Shown here one piece after another: positions 51,801 to 63,867 of a stretch of DNA of 64,000 nt (positions are counted from its first letter, which is position 1; every line of letters starts with the position of its first letter). The DNA is from Siderastrea radians (lineage: Eukaryota > Cnidaria > Anthozoa > Scleractinia > Rhizangiidae): assembly GCA_964017195.1 (NCBI GenBank), contig OZ024890.1:69369376-69433375 (forward strand). The letters are read 5' to 3'. Made by a program: the position numbers and the translations under genes. The notes below the pieces were generated by a model that was not told the DNA's origin, searched no databases, and was given only the letters and a program-made list of their open reading frames with translations.

Positions 51801-54800
51801 GTATTATTGCTGGCATCACGGCCAACAGGCTTCACTCTCTGAGAAAGATAAAAAAAAAATGTGTAAATTAAAAGAAGCAATTGAATTAACCAAACTACCT
51901 CTGGTTATTTAATGACTCAAAAACTGAGTAGAAAAGTCTGACTAGAAAATCTTTGTCTTTCTCTGATGATGTCCGAAGATTACTGAAGACATCTGAAGAT
52001 TTCCAAAGACTTTCCGAAGACACTCCGTCCAGCCTATCGGAAGCGGAACTACACTTTCCCGTTCCGAAGCTCCTAAACACGACCTCGTCTCCAGTGACTT
52101 TCCCTACTAAAATCGGAGATTTCGTGAAAGTTCGATGATTCTTTTCTCGCATTGGTTCGAGTTTATTTATAATAAATACTTCATTTTTTTTTTCAAAATG
52201 AGTTGGTTAAGGCTGTAATGGCTCAAGCTTTTCCACCAGGCGTGAGAAATGGGAACGCAGACGTGAGTAGGTGCAAGATCATAGTTTTTGATCCGCAGGC
52301 GTGACAATCACGCCTTAGACGTGACACTTGGCAAGTATACCTTTAAATATTTAATGACCCAAAAACTGAGTATGGGTAGAAAATTTTTTTAACAGGCTCA
52401 TTAATAATTATCTTTCTCAAATAAAAAACAAACATGTGATCGAAACATTTTACAAATTAAAATATTTGTCTACTTTCAGCAAATGAAACAAATGCTAATT
52501 ATCACATCAGCAGGTTTTTTTCTTTGTCCCATGATCTCCCTTTTCCAAGCTTAAAATTGACCATCTTTTTTCATTTAGGAGGGTACTTTCGACATTATCC
52601 TTGGCTAGCAGTCTGCAGGACACATGACAACATGAACATGACAACATGAAGCCTAAAACCCTGCACAGGTGCAGCACATGACATAGTTTCTTTAAAACCT
52701 GACTCAAGGCTGAAGCTGGCAATGTGATGCCCAGCCAATTTATATAAATTAACAGTACTTAAGTTTCCAATCTACACTTACTGAGGAGTTTGGATTTAAA
52801 AAGTCCTTGGTAAATTCTCTGAACTCTTCACCTTCATTATCTGCCAGATAATCTATCAAATGCTTCATCAGCAACACCTGCAGTAAAGAAATCAATGAAA
52901 CAAACACTTAATACACGAGTCCACCATTAAAGCCATCAATCCCTGCATGTTAAATCGATGAAAATCTACAATCTGTAATCCAATTGATCAATCGAAACAA
53001 TTAGTCAATTGATAATGATTGATATGTGTGTTGGCCAATTGAGGATCAATTGATAATCACAAAACTTGTCCTTCAAATTATCGATTTTAATTGATTTTCA
53101 TCAAATTGAATTTTCTTTGATTGCTGTACGTGTGTTTCTCAGAGCTCAAACCAACAAAATGTCTAATCAAAGAGCGTGAAGTTACCCTTGTGTTATCTGA
53201 TGTTGTTATGATAGGGTCGCATGGCATCTGTCCAGTTTCTGTAGAAATGGAAACTAATTTCCCATAAGAAAGAAAAGAGGAGATCACAGCAATGCCTTTA
53301 AGGTGACTAGTAATCATGGGAAACTCACGGGTCATCTATGGAGGGATCTAGTCAAGTCGACCTGCTTTGGATACTTCACTTTTCAATGTAGGTAATGCTT
53401 AAATTGCTTCATACTGTTTATTCAGTAAAGTTCTGAATAAAATCTGTGTCAGAACAGCAGCTGTTGTTGCTCTGGCACAGCTTTTGAAATTGATATGTGC
53501 AGCTTTTCTGTTTGTTTGCCTAAATCTTGTGTTGTTTTGGAATGTTGGTGATCAGCACATTGTTGAACTCAGTATACAAAACATTTACAAGTGTTCTTTT
53601 GTCGAAAAAACTGATTTAAATAATAATAATCGATATCAAATAATAATAATCAAATAATAATAATCGATATCAATTGGAAATCCAATGAAAACTGAAACAT
53701 CACAAAAACATGCATTGTCGATTGTTGATCAATTTCTAACATCAATCAATTACCGTAAACACCAGTGTATAAGCCGCATCTTTTTACCTTAAAACTTTGC
53801 TCAAAATTGGGGGTGTGGCTTATCTGCGAGAACATCTGGGAAAAAAAGGACTTCACTTCACCCAGTATGTTCATTAAATGAAATGACACAGCTATGAATT
53901 TTGGACAGAATTTTTTTTCCAAATCTTGAGCTTCTGAACTCGGGATGCGGCTTATCTGTTAGTGTGGCTTATACGCCAGTGTTAACGGCAATTGCTATCG
54001 ATTGTTCATCGATTATTGATTTTATTGATTTAACAAGCATCAATAGGACACAACACTGGCTGTGTTTAAATGCATAATAACATTTACTATTTACAAGGTG
54101 CAGTCTACACTGAGTAACACAGCACAGGCACGATTGTCAGAGAGACATTTTGTTGTTACAATATGCTGCAAGTTTTTTAAATGCCCTAAAAAACTTGTAC
54201 CAGTTCATCTTGCCACAAGAAAATGTTCAAGCAGACATTGTCTGTACAAGACATTGTCTGTACAATATTAATGAAGGTGACAGTTGACCAGCACCACGTA
54301 GAAACAACCTAGCATCAGAAATCACCGGTGAAAATTTTTTTTGCATAACAACACTAACTTTGACAGCTTTGTTTATTGTTTGCATCATGATATTGTCACT
54401 TAAACAGTGATGGTGACACAAGGCTCTCACATACTGGACTTCAGCCGTTTCAAAATGTGCTAATGCGACTGGTCACCATCCGCTTTGGGACAAGGTTAAG
54501 TTTATTGACTGCAACCCACACTGGTACACCTGTAGAGTTAAAGAGGCCATCCACATGAGGCTTCATCCCAATGACATCAACAGGGATAACAGAATTGAAA
54601 TCCCAGAGGCATACGATCAAACAGCACAACAGCTGATCGGTACTGCAGCCGACTGCAGAGGGAATGTTCAGTATCTAATCAGAACAATGGGGATCAAAAT
54701 CCTCCAGCCACAACCACAACCAACGAGGACTAAAACCCACCAGTCACAAACAGCAATGGTGCTAAATATAGTGTCACATACCCAGTTGACACCACCGCCT

Positions 54801-57267
54801 GACGAAGACCAGCAGTAAGTGGTTGAAACATCACGATCCACATGAAAGTGACAATATTGTGAAAAAAATGATAAACAGAGCTATCATTCTAGACAACAAT
54901 GAACAACCACGTCTTTCATGATGTTAAATAACTTTGTCTCCAGTGATTCGTTTTTAGTGTTTTTAAAATTACACTCAAAGAATTGAAGCCATATCAATTT
55001 AGGAGGGCAATTTTTCAGAGTTAGGGTACTCTAGTAGGCGCTTATCTCCGAAATGAACCCAGCAATTTTTTTACATAATATTTCTGACACAAATAACTCG
55101 GATAAATATTGCTATGCTTAACCACAGTGAAGATAAATAAATATTTAGCATTCAAACAAGTTAACTCACTGCATAACATGACGGTAAGTCAAAAAAACAT
55201 TGCTAGCTGACAGTTACTGTATGCATGCAAAAAGTTTGCCAAAGTAATAATGCTTCGAACGTTAAATATTCGGTGACCAATCACACCAAATTTTATTACT
55301 TCATTACATATAGTATGTCATGTTTTCACGTCTCATGTTCAGGTTTGGAAGCCCACGAAAGAAGCGCTAGCTAGGAACAAACCATTAATTTGATTTCAAA
55401 GAATGGGTGTTGAACTTAATTAGATTTCATTTGAATGTATTTTTAATCTTGAGCATTTTCAATGGCTCCTCTAACAATATATTTTCTTATCAGAAATTAA
55501 ATATCCAAATATATACAGGAAATGGCCCCAATATGATAACGGTGTTTTTTTTGGCTGCGGCTTGGACAGTCATTTTTTTCAATTTAGTGGCCAGGTCACC
55601 AAGCTGGACACTAAAGGCCAACTGTGCATTCTTTGCAAGATTAAGATCTTCCTAGAATTGCCTTGTTTATTATTTCTCTAAGTTTGTGGTAAATCTCCTT
55701 TTTAAGATAAAGTGTTTGGTATGAGTAGATACTCATCTTTGAATTGGAGACAAATTTAACTTATAACTTTGCCAGTGCCACCTAAAGCTCATTAAGCTTA
55801 ATTAAAATATTTTGAAGTCAAATTGTTTACTGTGCTAAAAATATTAACCAGAAGAAACAAACTTAATTAAATTACTTAACTGAAATTGATACTCGATTTA
55901 CACCATTTTTAACCATTTGCAAATATCAACCTTTAAAAACGTTTACGTATTTCGTTCACAATCTCCACTGGAAAGAACTATACAAATCTGCACTGCAATG
56001 GTGCAACATAAACGACCAAATAAAAGACCAACATAAACGAGATTAAAACAGTTTCAGACAGTACACTAACAATGACAGCATAATCAAGACAAACAGATAA
56101 CTGCTACTACTACTACCAAATTAAAGAAGGAAAATAGCAATCGTTTTGCTATTAAGGCCTTAGCTTATTTTGCCCTGATAACGTTTATATCCAATTGCAA
56201 GAGTTTGAGGATAATCTCGTCTCACACTTGACCTCAGCGAGAATGACAGATCTGTCTAAACTTTCACAGCTAAGTTCGACCCTCCAAATTGAAATTTCAG
56301 CTGAATATTGTTAATCAGAATGAAAGAGATAGCAAAGCCTCATTTGTACGGTTTCGAGGGCGCGAGCAGAGCGCCATTTTGCATCGAAACCCTTCACGAA
56401 CTCAACCAAATCAGATTCGGTTAAAAGTGCAGCAACGATATTTTCTTGTCGTGAAATTTGCGAAAATAATTAGTTTAAATCTGTTAACGGTATTTAGCCT
56501 ATCAACCTCAAACGTCGAAAGGACGTGAAATAAAACGCCCACATTGCGTACTAATGCGAAAAACCAACTTTAAAATAAAAACACTCACTCGTTCCTCCGG
56601 GCGAAATGCTTCGTAACGTTTTCCTTCTTGGAAGGGATTCCATTCTGCTGACCTGTTTTCAAGTTCTTCCTTAAAGACTTCCTGCCATGTTGTTGTCCTC
56701 AGGAGTAAGAAATTACAGAACAATTAAAAAATTATAACGTACTATTTCAACAGAAACGAACAACTGCGTAAGTTGCTGAATCCTATCAGCTGAGGTTTTC
56801 ATTATGCGCCATTACAAGCTTCCGTTATACAAGGAAAATATACAAACACCAAGTTTATACTTCACCTACTTTATATCCCGTTTGGGAAGCAAGATTCGAA
56901 GCAGTTCGGAGAATATTCCGAACAGGGCCGAGCTCTCGGACTCCAAGAAGGCATTCTCCAATTCCTGTTGTAAGCAAGACGACCCGTCAACACAATTCAA
57001 CAGCAGGAATTATAAATCAACCGTTCAAGATAACGTAAACTCAAAGTGCAGCAAACAGACAACTTGTAAATTTGAGCGTAGGTTTAATCAACAACTATAC
57101 ACACAAATCTTGTTCAAAATTCGTACTTAGTGTATAGCTGCAAAGGAAAACGCAATATTAAGAGAGTTGCACAAAGCTAAATGTTCTATTGCTATAAACT
57201 ATCGTTTTATGCACACCTCGGCTGTGAAGCTGACGAAGCCAAACTTCCCCTGGAATACCCGCAGGAA
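35150..57267 (-). CDS. CECR2-like DDT/WHIM gene with BCL9-like C-terminal exon
   Basis: Exons read from splice sites and phase, 5' to 3': 57217-57267, 56870-56964, 56589-56697, 52782-52877, 51784-51838, 46595-46643, 43521-43568, 41989-42079, 41620-41682, 40945-41016, ~38480-38820, 37333-37526, 35150-36819. Phases agree at every junction except the uncertain 3' end of the ~38480 exon. The first exons give a CECR2-like N-terminus (ELENAFLESESS, LLPKRDIKTTTWQEVF) and the WHIM hallmark (RVKPVGRDASNNTYWYFG, LRLYREV). Later exons give WETVCLNC and KKLYKYLKDELYP as in CECR2, then an acidic/AT-hook region. No bromodomain follows; the last exon carries BCL9-like motifs. The start codon exon was not found. 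CECR2 partners ISWI remodellers. Confidence 0.75.
37333..37526 (-). CDS. Exon: basic coiled-coil/acidic segment of the CECR2-like gene
   Basis: The exon is bounded by TTATGTCAG|GAGCGC and ATAG|GTACAAAG. It encodes a charged helix (ERKKLEQRVDEEIKKQ), RTKRRCVIMREQMNKKKEWW, comparable to the segment just before the bromodomain in vertebrate CECR2, and an acidic end (GSDSEEENERD). Its donor is weaker than consensus. Confidence 0.7.
37692..38146. mobile_element. Intronic MITE with palindromic ends
   Basis: ACCGTAAACTGCCGCTTATAAG at the left and its inverse at the right, with TATAAGCCCC motifs and a C-run inside; it lies in an intron of the CECR2-like gene. Related sequence (CCGTAAACACCAGTGTATAAGCCGC) is at 53754-53990. 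Confidence 0.7.
39530..39655. repeat. Foldback element in intron
   Basis: GAGTTGCATAAAACTTAACG at the left and its inverse at the right; inner parts are also inverted (AACGTCAGACGTT-type). About 125 bp, non-coding. Confidence 0.6.
40006..40931 (-). mobile_element. Penelope-like element with GIY-YIG domain and 15-bp duplications
   Basis: An ~896-bp insertion (40021-40916) is flanked by an exact 15-bp duplication AGGAAAACATTTTAA (40006-40020, 40917-40931). Inverted arms of ~190 bp (40021-40208 and 40700-40891) enclose a minus-strand frame (40262-~40690) that reads YKIPCTCQNSVYVGETWRLF then TRKKEH, the GIY-YIG nuclease signature of Penelope-like retroelements. The reverse transcriptase is absent, so this is a 5'-truncated copy with inverted terminal units, as PLEs often show. 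The exact duplication suggests fairly recent insertion into the intron. Confidence 0.8.
42090..51340. other. Long AT-rich introns of the CECR2-like gene
   Basis: Apart from exons at 43521-43568 and 46595-46643 nothing coding is supportable. Short frames here are background. Confidence 0.5.
51340..51750. mobile_element. TTAA MITE family 2, copy 1
   Basis: TTAAGACGATTTCCGCTC... to ...GAGCGGAATCCGTCTTAA, ~410 bp, largely palindromic (AAGTGAACTAGAGTGAGATG centre side). An inverse-oriented copy is at 61647-62055. It ends 34 bp from a coding exon of the CECR2-like gene. Confidence 0.8.
52878..54419. other. Intron with ATTGATAA-rich and CCGTAAAC repeat sequence
   Basis: Degenerate ATCGATT/TTGATCAATTG repeats (52960-53100, 53620-53760, 53990-54050) and a MITE-like block (53754-53990). 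No gene. Confidence 0.45.
54420..54850 (+). pseudogene. Degraded GIY-YIG/Penelope-type 3' fragment
   Basis: A plus-strand frame (54555-54818) reads MRLHPNDINRDNRIEIPEA, which matches the C-terminal end of GIY-YIG proteins of Penelope-like elements (WYTCRVKEAIHxRLHP type) with the preceding codons visible out of ATG (from ~54515). Upstream is broken. It sits antisense in an intron of the CECR2-like gene. Confidence 0.55.
54851..56588. other. Intronic AT-rich DNA
   Basis: No feature recognised. Confidence 0.4.
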
Positions 57268-58390
57268 CTGGGAAACAAAAACAAATTCCCACATCGAGCG
57301 CATTCCATTTGCCGGCAAAGCACCTAGAAAATTAAAGGAACAAAAGTGCAGCCACTCATTTCAGTGTTTTATCGAAAATCTTCTTCGCAAAGTTCGAGCA
57401 CTGAAATCTACAGCGTGTGACAAGTTGAAATTTGAGTTCACGCGATGACAGCACACAATTAGTCACAACCGGACACAATCGCGTGATAAAACATCGAAGC
57501 GAGAAACAGTTCCAGGAAAAGCAAGGCAGATGCAGGAGGACCAAAATTTACCTTGTTTGTGCCGTCTCCGCATCTTTAAAAAGACGCCTCACGTTTGTAA
57601 AAAGTCGGAAATTTTCATGTTAGTTTGCAGGAACTCGAGGACTTCTCACCTTACTCCGCCTCACTTTCGTCCTTCAAAACAAGAACGTCATGTTTGGCCA
57701 CGTGATGAATTTGTCAATCAAGAGAGCGTTGTTATAGTGATCACCCGTGAAGGGGCGTAAGCGCGTGACCTCAGTGTTATTTTGGAAGGTAGAAGAAAAA
57801 ACACTTGAAAATAAATACAGACAATTTCGAAGTTCTAACCGTATAACCGTCTTCACACGTATAAATCAAAAGTTGTCTATTAAAGTAGATTTTCGTAAAA
57901 GGTTTTACATGATACTAGCAGTGTAAGCGATAAATTTACATAATAAATTTCTCATTTTGTTTTCATTTTATTCCCATTTAATAAATTAAAACAAAGAATT
58001 CATTAAAAGAAAAATAAAACGCAATGAGATCGTAACAATCAAGAGAAACCACAACTATGGAATTAATAAAATAAATCAGTGAAGGCAGTTTTCAATGACC
58101 GTTTCAGTAATGCTAAAGCGTTAGTGTTGCTAGTGCGATCTTAACTTTAACTTTATTATTATTTCTATAGCGCAAAAATCCATGCATATATGATCTAATG
58201 CGCTTTACATAAATAGTTATCATAGTATTACAACAATAATGTACTTATAAAAATTATTCATATATATATATACCTATAAAAAATCGATGTCATTGAAATC
58301 GCTTAAAAACTTTAAAAAAAAAAAAAAAATAAAGATTAAAAGCCCCCAATACACATTTCGCCCCTGTCTATCTTATATAAAAATCTATGT
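57268..58390. other. Presumed 5' region of the CECR2-like gene, no exon identified
   Basis: The missing first coding exon and promoter should lie here or just beyond. The sequence turns AT-rich after 57880. I cannot identify a start codon with confidence. Confidence 0.4.
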
Positions 58391-58398
58391 TAAAAACA

Positions 58399-59440
58399 CT
58401 ACGAACACAAATTATATGCTAATTTAAAAAAATGAGTTTTTAACTGTGACTTAAAACTTTTTAAATTGTCCAAAGTTCTCAAATCATCTGGGAGGGCGTT
58501 CCACAAAGTTGGTGCAGCGGCAAGGAACGCCCTGTCTCCTGTTGTCTTCTTCATTTTGCGTGGCTGATCGAGCAGAAAGTGCTTTGTATTTGAACGAAGC
58601 ATATAAGTTGACTTTGGCTTGAGTCTTATTAACTGACTAATATATGTGGGGGCACTACCATGTATAGCCTTGAATGTGAATACAACTATTTTAAACATTA
58701 TACGGTACTTAAGGACGTTCGCGCTAATTGTTTCTGCGCATCCTTACTGCGCACGCAATTCAGTGCCGCGTCATGCATTGAGCGCGCGCGCGCTGTTGGA
58801 GAAATGTGGAGATATATAGCGCTAGTAGGCACTTTAGTATCTATGCAAGAGTTTAACTCTCTTAAATGTTCGGTGACCCCATATTTTCTTTTGATAAATC
58901 ACTTTGTATGTCAATTATCTACATTTTGAGAAAAATTAAAGAAAATCTGTATTGTGGAAGTTTGATTTTTTTCAACTTTTCTGCCCTCGCATCATCGAAT
59001 TATGCTATTATTGTAGCTGCACGGTGTTCGCAAAAGTCCATCTTAGAGGATGAGTTTAACTAAAAGGATGACACCAGCTCACATTGTTTACTTGACAGAC
59101 CCACTTAAATAAAGTTTGGCTAAGAAAGTGGGTCTACAGCGAATAATTTTTAATATTTTTAAACCAACAAGCATTGAGGCTATGTCGAGCTGCGAGGGCC
59201 GATTTGTCGAAATTAGGGTAGTTTTCCACGCGCTTTATTTTGAAAACGAAGTCGGTGACCCCTCAATTTTTTTGCATTTCTGACATAGGTAACTTATTAT
59301 CTGACTGTAGCCAAAGTATGAAAAAAATCTGTATTGTAGAAGTTTTTCGCGCGAACGTCCTTAACAGGTAGCCAATGCAGGTCTTTCATAACCGGAGAAA
59401 TGTGACCAAAACGCGGGGTATCGCGATCTCCATTTCCCAG
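58399..59440 (-). pseudogene. LINE reverse-transcriptase 3' fragment split by a MITE
   Basis: On the minus strand 59365-59440 reads GHISPVMKDLHWLPV and 58399-58698 continues with FKAIHGSAPTYISQLI, GDRAFLAAAPTLWNALPDD and a final SFKSQLKTHFFKLAY, the usual C-terminal end of non-LTR retrotransposon polyproteins. The two parts are separated by the TTAA MITE at 58709-59364. Without it the frame would be nearly continuous. Confidence 0.8.
58709..59364. mobile_element. TTAA MITE family 1, copy 2 (nested in LINE)
   Basis: Same family as 28083-28726 in inverse orientation, ends TTAAGGACGTTCGCGC / GCGCGAACGTCCTTAA. It is inserted in the LINE fragment, giving the order of events: LINE first, MITE second. 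Confidence 0.85.
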
Positions 59441-60750
59441 GGTTAGTTTGCCGCAAGCGCTCAGACAGAAATATGGCGCATGAGGAAAAAGGCGTGCTAT
59501 TCCAGGGTGACGTGGAACTTGTTGGTGACTGGCGACACTGACTTGTGTAGTCTTCGTAGGGAGCTAATGTTCACAGCCAAGAGAAACGCCTGCCTGTTAA
59601 GTTGTCTATCATTTTCTAAAGAAATCCCGAAATTTCGGTTTGGGGGCAAATGAACACACTATTTGAGTTTGTTCCGGGAAGGCGGAGTATATCCACGATG
59701 ACAACGCAAAGGAAAACGTTATGTGAAAGGAAATTCACGGCTATGGCTACCTGTTTCAATCATTTGTCTCCGACTATCCAGGAAGATGAATCGGCAAGGA
59801 AGGCATTCCAGTTGACCAAGCTTAAATAATAATGATGATGAAACCCAGCATTTTTTATTATTTATTAATCATCTACAGCGGTACCCCGATATAACGAAGT
59901 GCAAGGGACTGGGGAAATGTGTTCGTTATGAAGGAGTTTCGTAAAATCAGGGTCCTTTTCCATTTATTTCACTATTACTGGCTTGAAGTTTGTTCTACCG
60001 GGTTCTTTGTTATTTTGGGGTGGAAAAGGGAAACGGTGGTGTTTAACCAATAAACACAAATAAACAAAAGCGTGAGCTACCAACCGAGACTAAGAGAAAA
60101 TTTGGCGGTGAAATGTAATACTCAAACTCCTATTTCCCTTTACAGCGGAATAATCATTTATTTACCAACAAGGCTACACTCTTCATAGAGTATAAAAGAC
60201 GCGGGAAAGAGAAAGAAAGAAAAAATAAATAACCCAATAAAACGTGGTTCGAGAAACTTTTCTAGAGCTCCTTTAAATGCAGCTGGCGAGTCGGCTTCAG
60301 CTGTATAAGATGGAAGACTATTCCAAGCCCTTATCTTTCGATGGTGAGAAAGAGTTCCTCAAGTAGTTATATTTACTAACAGGTAATATAAATCCATGGT
60401 TGACATGTAGAGGTGCCATGTCATATAGGTTGAAGTTTTTCTTTACATGAATGAACTAGTAGGTTGTTGCGCTGCTTAAAGACCATGCAGCATAATATTC
60501 GGTTCATTCTGCTACCCACAGAAAGATGACCAGAATACGAGCTACTCGTAGTAAGTAGAATTCCCGTCATTTAGGAAAGTTTTCATATATTTGAATTAGG
60601 TAGACAGAATTGCCTTCTTTTAGGAAAGTTTTCGGTTTATTCAGAATAGCCGCAGAATTACGTTCTCTTGGGAACTAAAATTCCCTATATTCGGTTATTT
60701 CCCACGCGAAAACAAAACAACGATGATACGTAGACCGAGGAGAATACGCC
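59441..60750. other. Host intergenic DNA, nothing recognised
   Basis: No supportable gene; downstream of the WDR4-like gene. Confidence 0.4.
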
Positions 60751-63700
60751 TCAAGTATCTAATCTTGGTCTTTTTGCTTCGTTATTGGCCATCAATTCAA
60801 CAGAAGAGTCTTGCGCTGTTACATGGCCGTTGTCCGTTTGCTTATTCTTGCCGCTTTTTTTCTTCTCCATCCGGTCCTCTTTCCTCGCCAAGTATTCGCT
60901 TATATTATCCACCTCTTTCTTTCTCAGTATCTCTAGTTTCCGCTCCTGATTCAAACAACCTGTGGGAAAAACGCAGGTGTGGGGTATTATGATTCCTTGG
61001 CACAAGTATTTTTGCTGTCCGAAGAAGTGAGAGAATTATAAAGCCTCGGTTACATGGGTTGAACATTTCCGTTCAACACCGTCCAACATGAGCGCGTTTG
61101 GCCGTCCCGTTGAATGATATTGAATGATGCTGATTAAACTCTTCTATGGTTCTCAGATGTTGAATTTGTTTGGCCGGCGAGTCAACACAGACATACACTG
61201 CACAGATCTGTTTCGGCCCCAAAATGCCAAATCAGCCCTGAGGCCCCTGGAGCTGATGCGGCCCACTGTAAGGCTATTTCAGTCACAGCTGGTCAAAAGT
61301 ACCCCCATTGGAAACCGAAACAGCCCATAGTGGGACCCAATTTGGCTCTTGGTGCCGGCCCAGCCCCTGTAAATAGGGCTGTTATGGCCTCTATTAGAGA
61401 GCCAAGTTAGCCCTAAAATGATACTGTATTTTACTCACCGAAACGGCACAATTTTGGGGGCTAAAACAGAACTTCTAAATTTACAGTGTACTTGTACTCA
61501 ACGACGTAAGATGATGTTGAACCCGTTTACGCGAGGTTGTTTCTAGAAAATTCTGAAATGCTCTCCTAGAAAATCAGTTCTGGTATCAAAATCAGGAGTC
61601 ACAACTGAAGGAACGGCAAGCCACTTCAAAGTACTGAATAAATGTTTTAAGACGGATTCCGCTCAACGTTCGAGCAATAAGTGCAAAAAATATTTACCAA
61701 AAAACTACTCATAGCACGGTAACATTTTAAATGCTATTTGAAACATCTCACTCTAGTTCACTTGCCCAAGTGACCCCGCGATGAAATTCTCAAGCATTCT
61801 CAAGAAAATTAATTTCAAATCTCGTAAAAGTATGCTAAAAACGGGCGCCATTTTGTTTTGAACTGACATGAAGCGTCTTTTTAATTGAAATATTGCTAAC
61901 TTCAAATCCAATTTTCTCTCGCGGGGTCAGCTTGGGAGCAAAAGTAACGATAAGTTCTTCTTATCTGTTCTCAAAATGTGACAGTGCTGCAAATATTTTT
62001 TTGGTAACTTAATTTTTGCACTTACTGCTCGAACGTTGAGCGGAAATCGTCTTAAATTGTAGATGAATTAATAAAGTCCAACCTAATGCTGTTGAATAAA
62101 GAGAAGTTGCTGTTCTGGGGATGTTTCAATAAGCTTTCATATTGTTTGAATATTTACCGAGACTTTTTCTAGAAAATCCTGAAAAACTCTTTCTAGAAAA
62201 TTCTGGTATGAGAGTCAGGAGTCACAACTGGAGGAACGGCAAGCCACTTCGAAGTACTGAATAAATGTTTTAACTTGTTGACGAAATAAAGTAGAACCTA
62301 ATGCTGTTGGATTAAGAGATGTTGCTGTTCTGGAGATGTTTCAATAAGCTTCACATTGTTTGCCAATTGTTACCTTGTTTAGGGCCTCTACTGATAACCA
62401 TTTAACCCTATTAAACTGAAAGAGGAATGTCGTCTATGGCTACGGATGGCCAGCGGTGGGGCATAAAAAATGCCGGTGTCGAGAGATGGTCGTTATATTT
62501 AACAATTGTTTTTGTTGTAATTGTAGTCAGTATTTTATGAACCCGTATCAGCCACCAGTTTTATAGTGAGTGACTTAAAAGTCATGCGAGTTTTCTTGAA
62601 TCTGTGAATGTATAAGCAGACTAACAGTGATAAAAAGTTCAGTTACACTTCGTAGGACAAGTGACCCGCTACCTCACACAAATTTATATCCCACGGATTT
62701 GGACCGGGTGTTTAAAGTTTGCTGCGACTGTTCGCATTTAGTGCTCTAGACACTCACGGATTTCAAATGGATTTTCTTCTATTAAAACAACCTACACCTC
62801 TTCACCGCAAGATTATTATCGATACCAAACAGTGCGTACCTTTCAAATAACTCCAGTCGCTAACTGATGACAAAACAGGCGAGAAATCAGAAGAAAGTTT
62901 TGCATACTGCAAAAGAAAAACAAAGAATGTACCCAAGAGTTAGCAACAATTTTCCACGATCAAAAACAATTTTAATGAATTAACAAATATGAACAGTAAG
63001 CAGAGACTAAATGCAGTGGAACCTGCTCTCTGACACCCCAGGCAATAAATCAGGATTTAATTTTGTTTTCATGGAATTTGGTCGGTGGGTGGGAAACGAA
63101 ACATCTTATTAGGATGCAAAATCTGGATTTATCAACTCAGTTGATAAGGTAAATTGGCCGCCGTAAGAGAACTTGAAAGCTGGCGTTTCGAGCGTTAGCC
63201 CTTTGTCAGAGCGAATCAAGGAATTGTGGCTTGCATTTCGTTTATATGGAGAGTGCTGGAGCTACGCTATTTGTAGGAACATGGCAACGTGAAAAACAAG
63301 AATAAATCAGTTGAATGAAAAGCGTTCATTTAAACCGTGGGATGGGCTTAATACGAACAAGGCGGTCCGAATAACAGAGTCACCGTATTTAACGATCGAG
63401 GGGGTTGAAGAGCGGTTTTCCACTGTACTTGTCTTCTGATAATTGCAGTAGAACCCACTATCACGATCCACGGTTATCTGGGATCCTCTGGTATCTCGGA
63501 GTGAAACTCGCTTCCCTTGTCATCACTCAGTGATTTACTATTGGCTATCATGAACTCCCGTCATCTTGCACAATTTTTGGTTTCCCTGGTGAGCTCAAGA
63601 TCTCTATTTCACACACCGTTAAGTTGGGTCCAGCTCCCCTGGGTTCAAACACCAGGACAGGCTCCTCCTGGTGAGGCTGAACACACCAAAGTCTGCCATC

Positions 63701-63800
63701 AGGATCAAACACTGCACTCCAGGGGGGGACATCTGTCTCTAAGGAGGGGAGGCTGGTCACTTCCTTTTCACTCGTGTGATATAAATTCAGAGTTCTGCAC
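60751..63800 (-). CDS. WDR4-like gene, last three exons
   Basis: Exons 63617-63800, 62840-62906 and 60751-60959, with GT-AG borders and matching phases (0, then 1). They encode a beta-propeller strand pair (VPPWSAVFDPDGRLWCVQP), a linker (DFSPVLSSVSDWSYL) and a C-terminal helix and basic tail (LRKKEVDNISEYLARKEDRM ... KRPRLDT) that closely follows the end of WDR4, the non-catalytic partner of METTL1 in tRNA m7G46 methylation, which acts in the nucleus. The 5' exons lie beyond the window. TGA stop at 60751-60753. Identification is from the C-terminal pattern only. Confidence 0.6.
61647..62055. mobile_element. TTAA MITE family 2, copy 2
   Basis: Inverse-oriented copy of 51340-51750, in an intron of the WDR4-like gene. 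The flank repeats GGAACGGCAAGCCACTTC also recur at 61610 and 62231, pointing to a local duplication. Confidence 0.8.
62156..62360. repeat. Local direct duplication in WDR4-like intron
   Basis: 61545-61646 plus 62056-62150 (split by the MITE) recur at 62157-62370: TTTCTAGAAAATTCTG, CAGGAGTCACAACTG, GCAAGCCACTTC, CTAATGCTGTTG and AGATGTTTCAATAAGCTT appear in the same order. The MITE entered one copy after the duplication. Confidence 0.6.
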
Positions 63801-63867
63801 CTGTAATAAAAGAGGCATGAAACCATGTGAACTAAACACTTGCAGCACCCATTTGTACACCTGGGCC

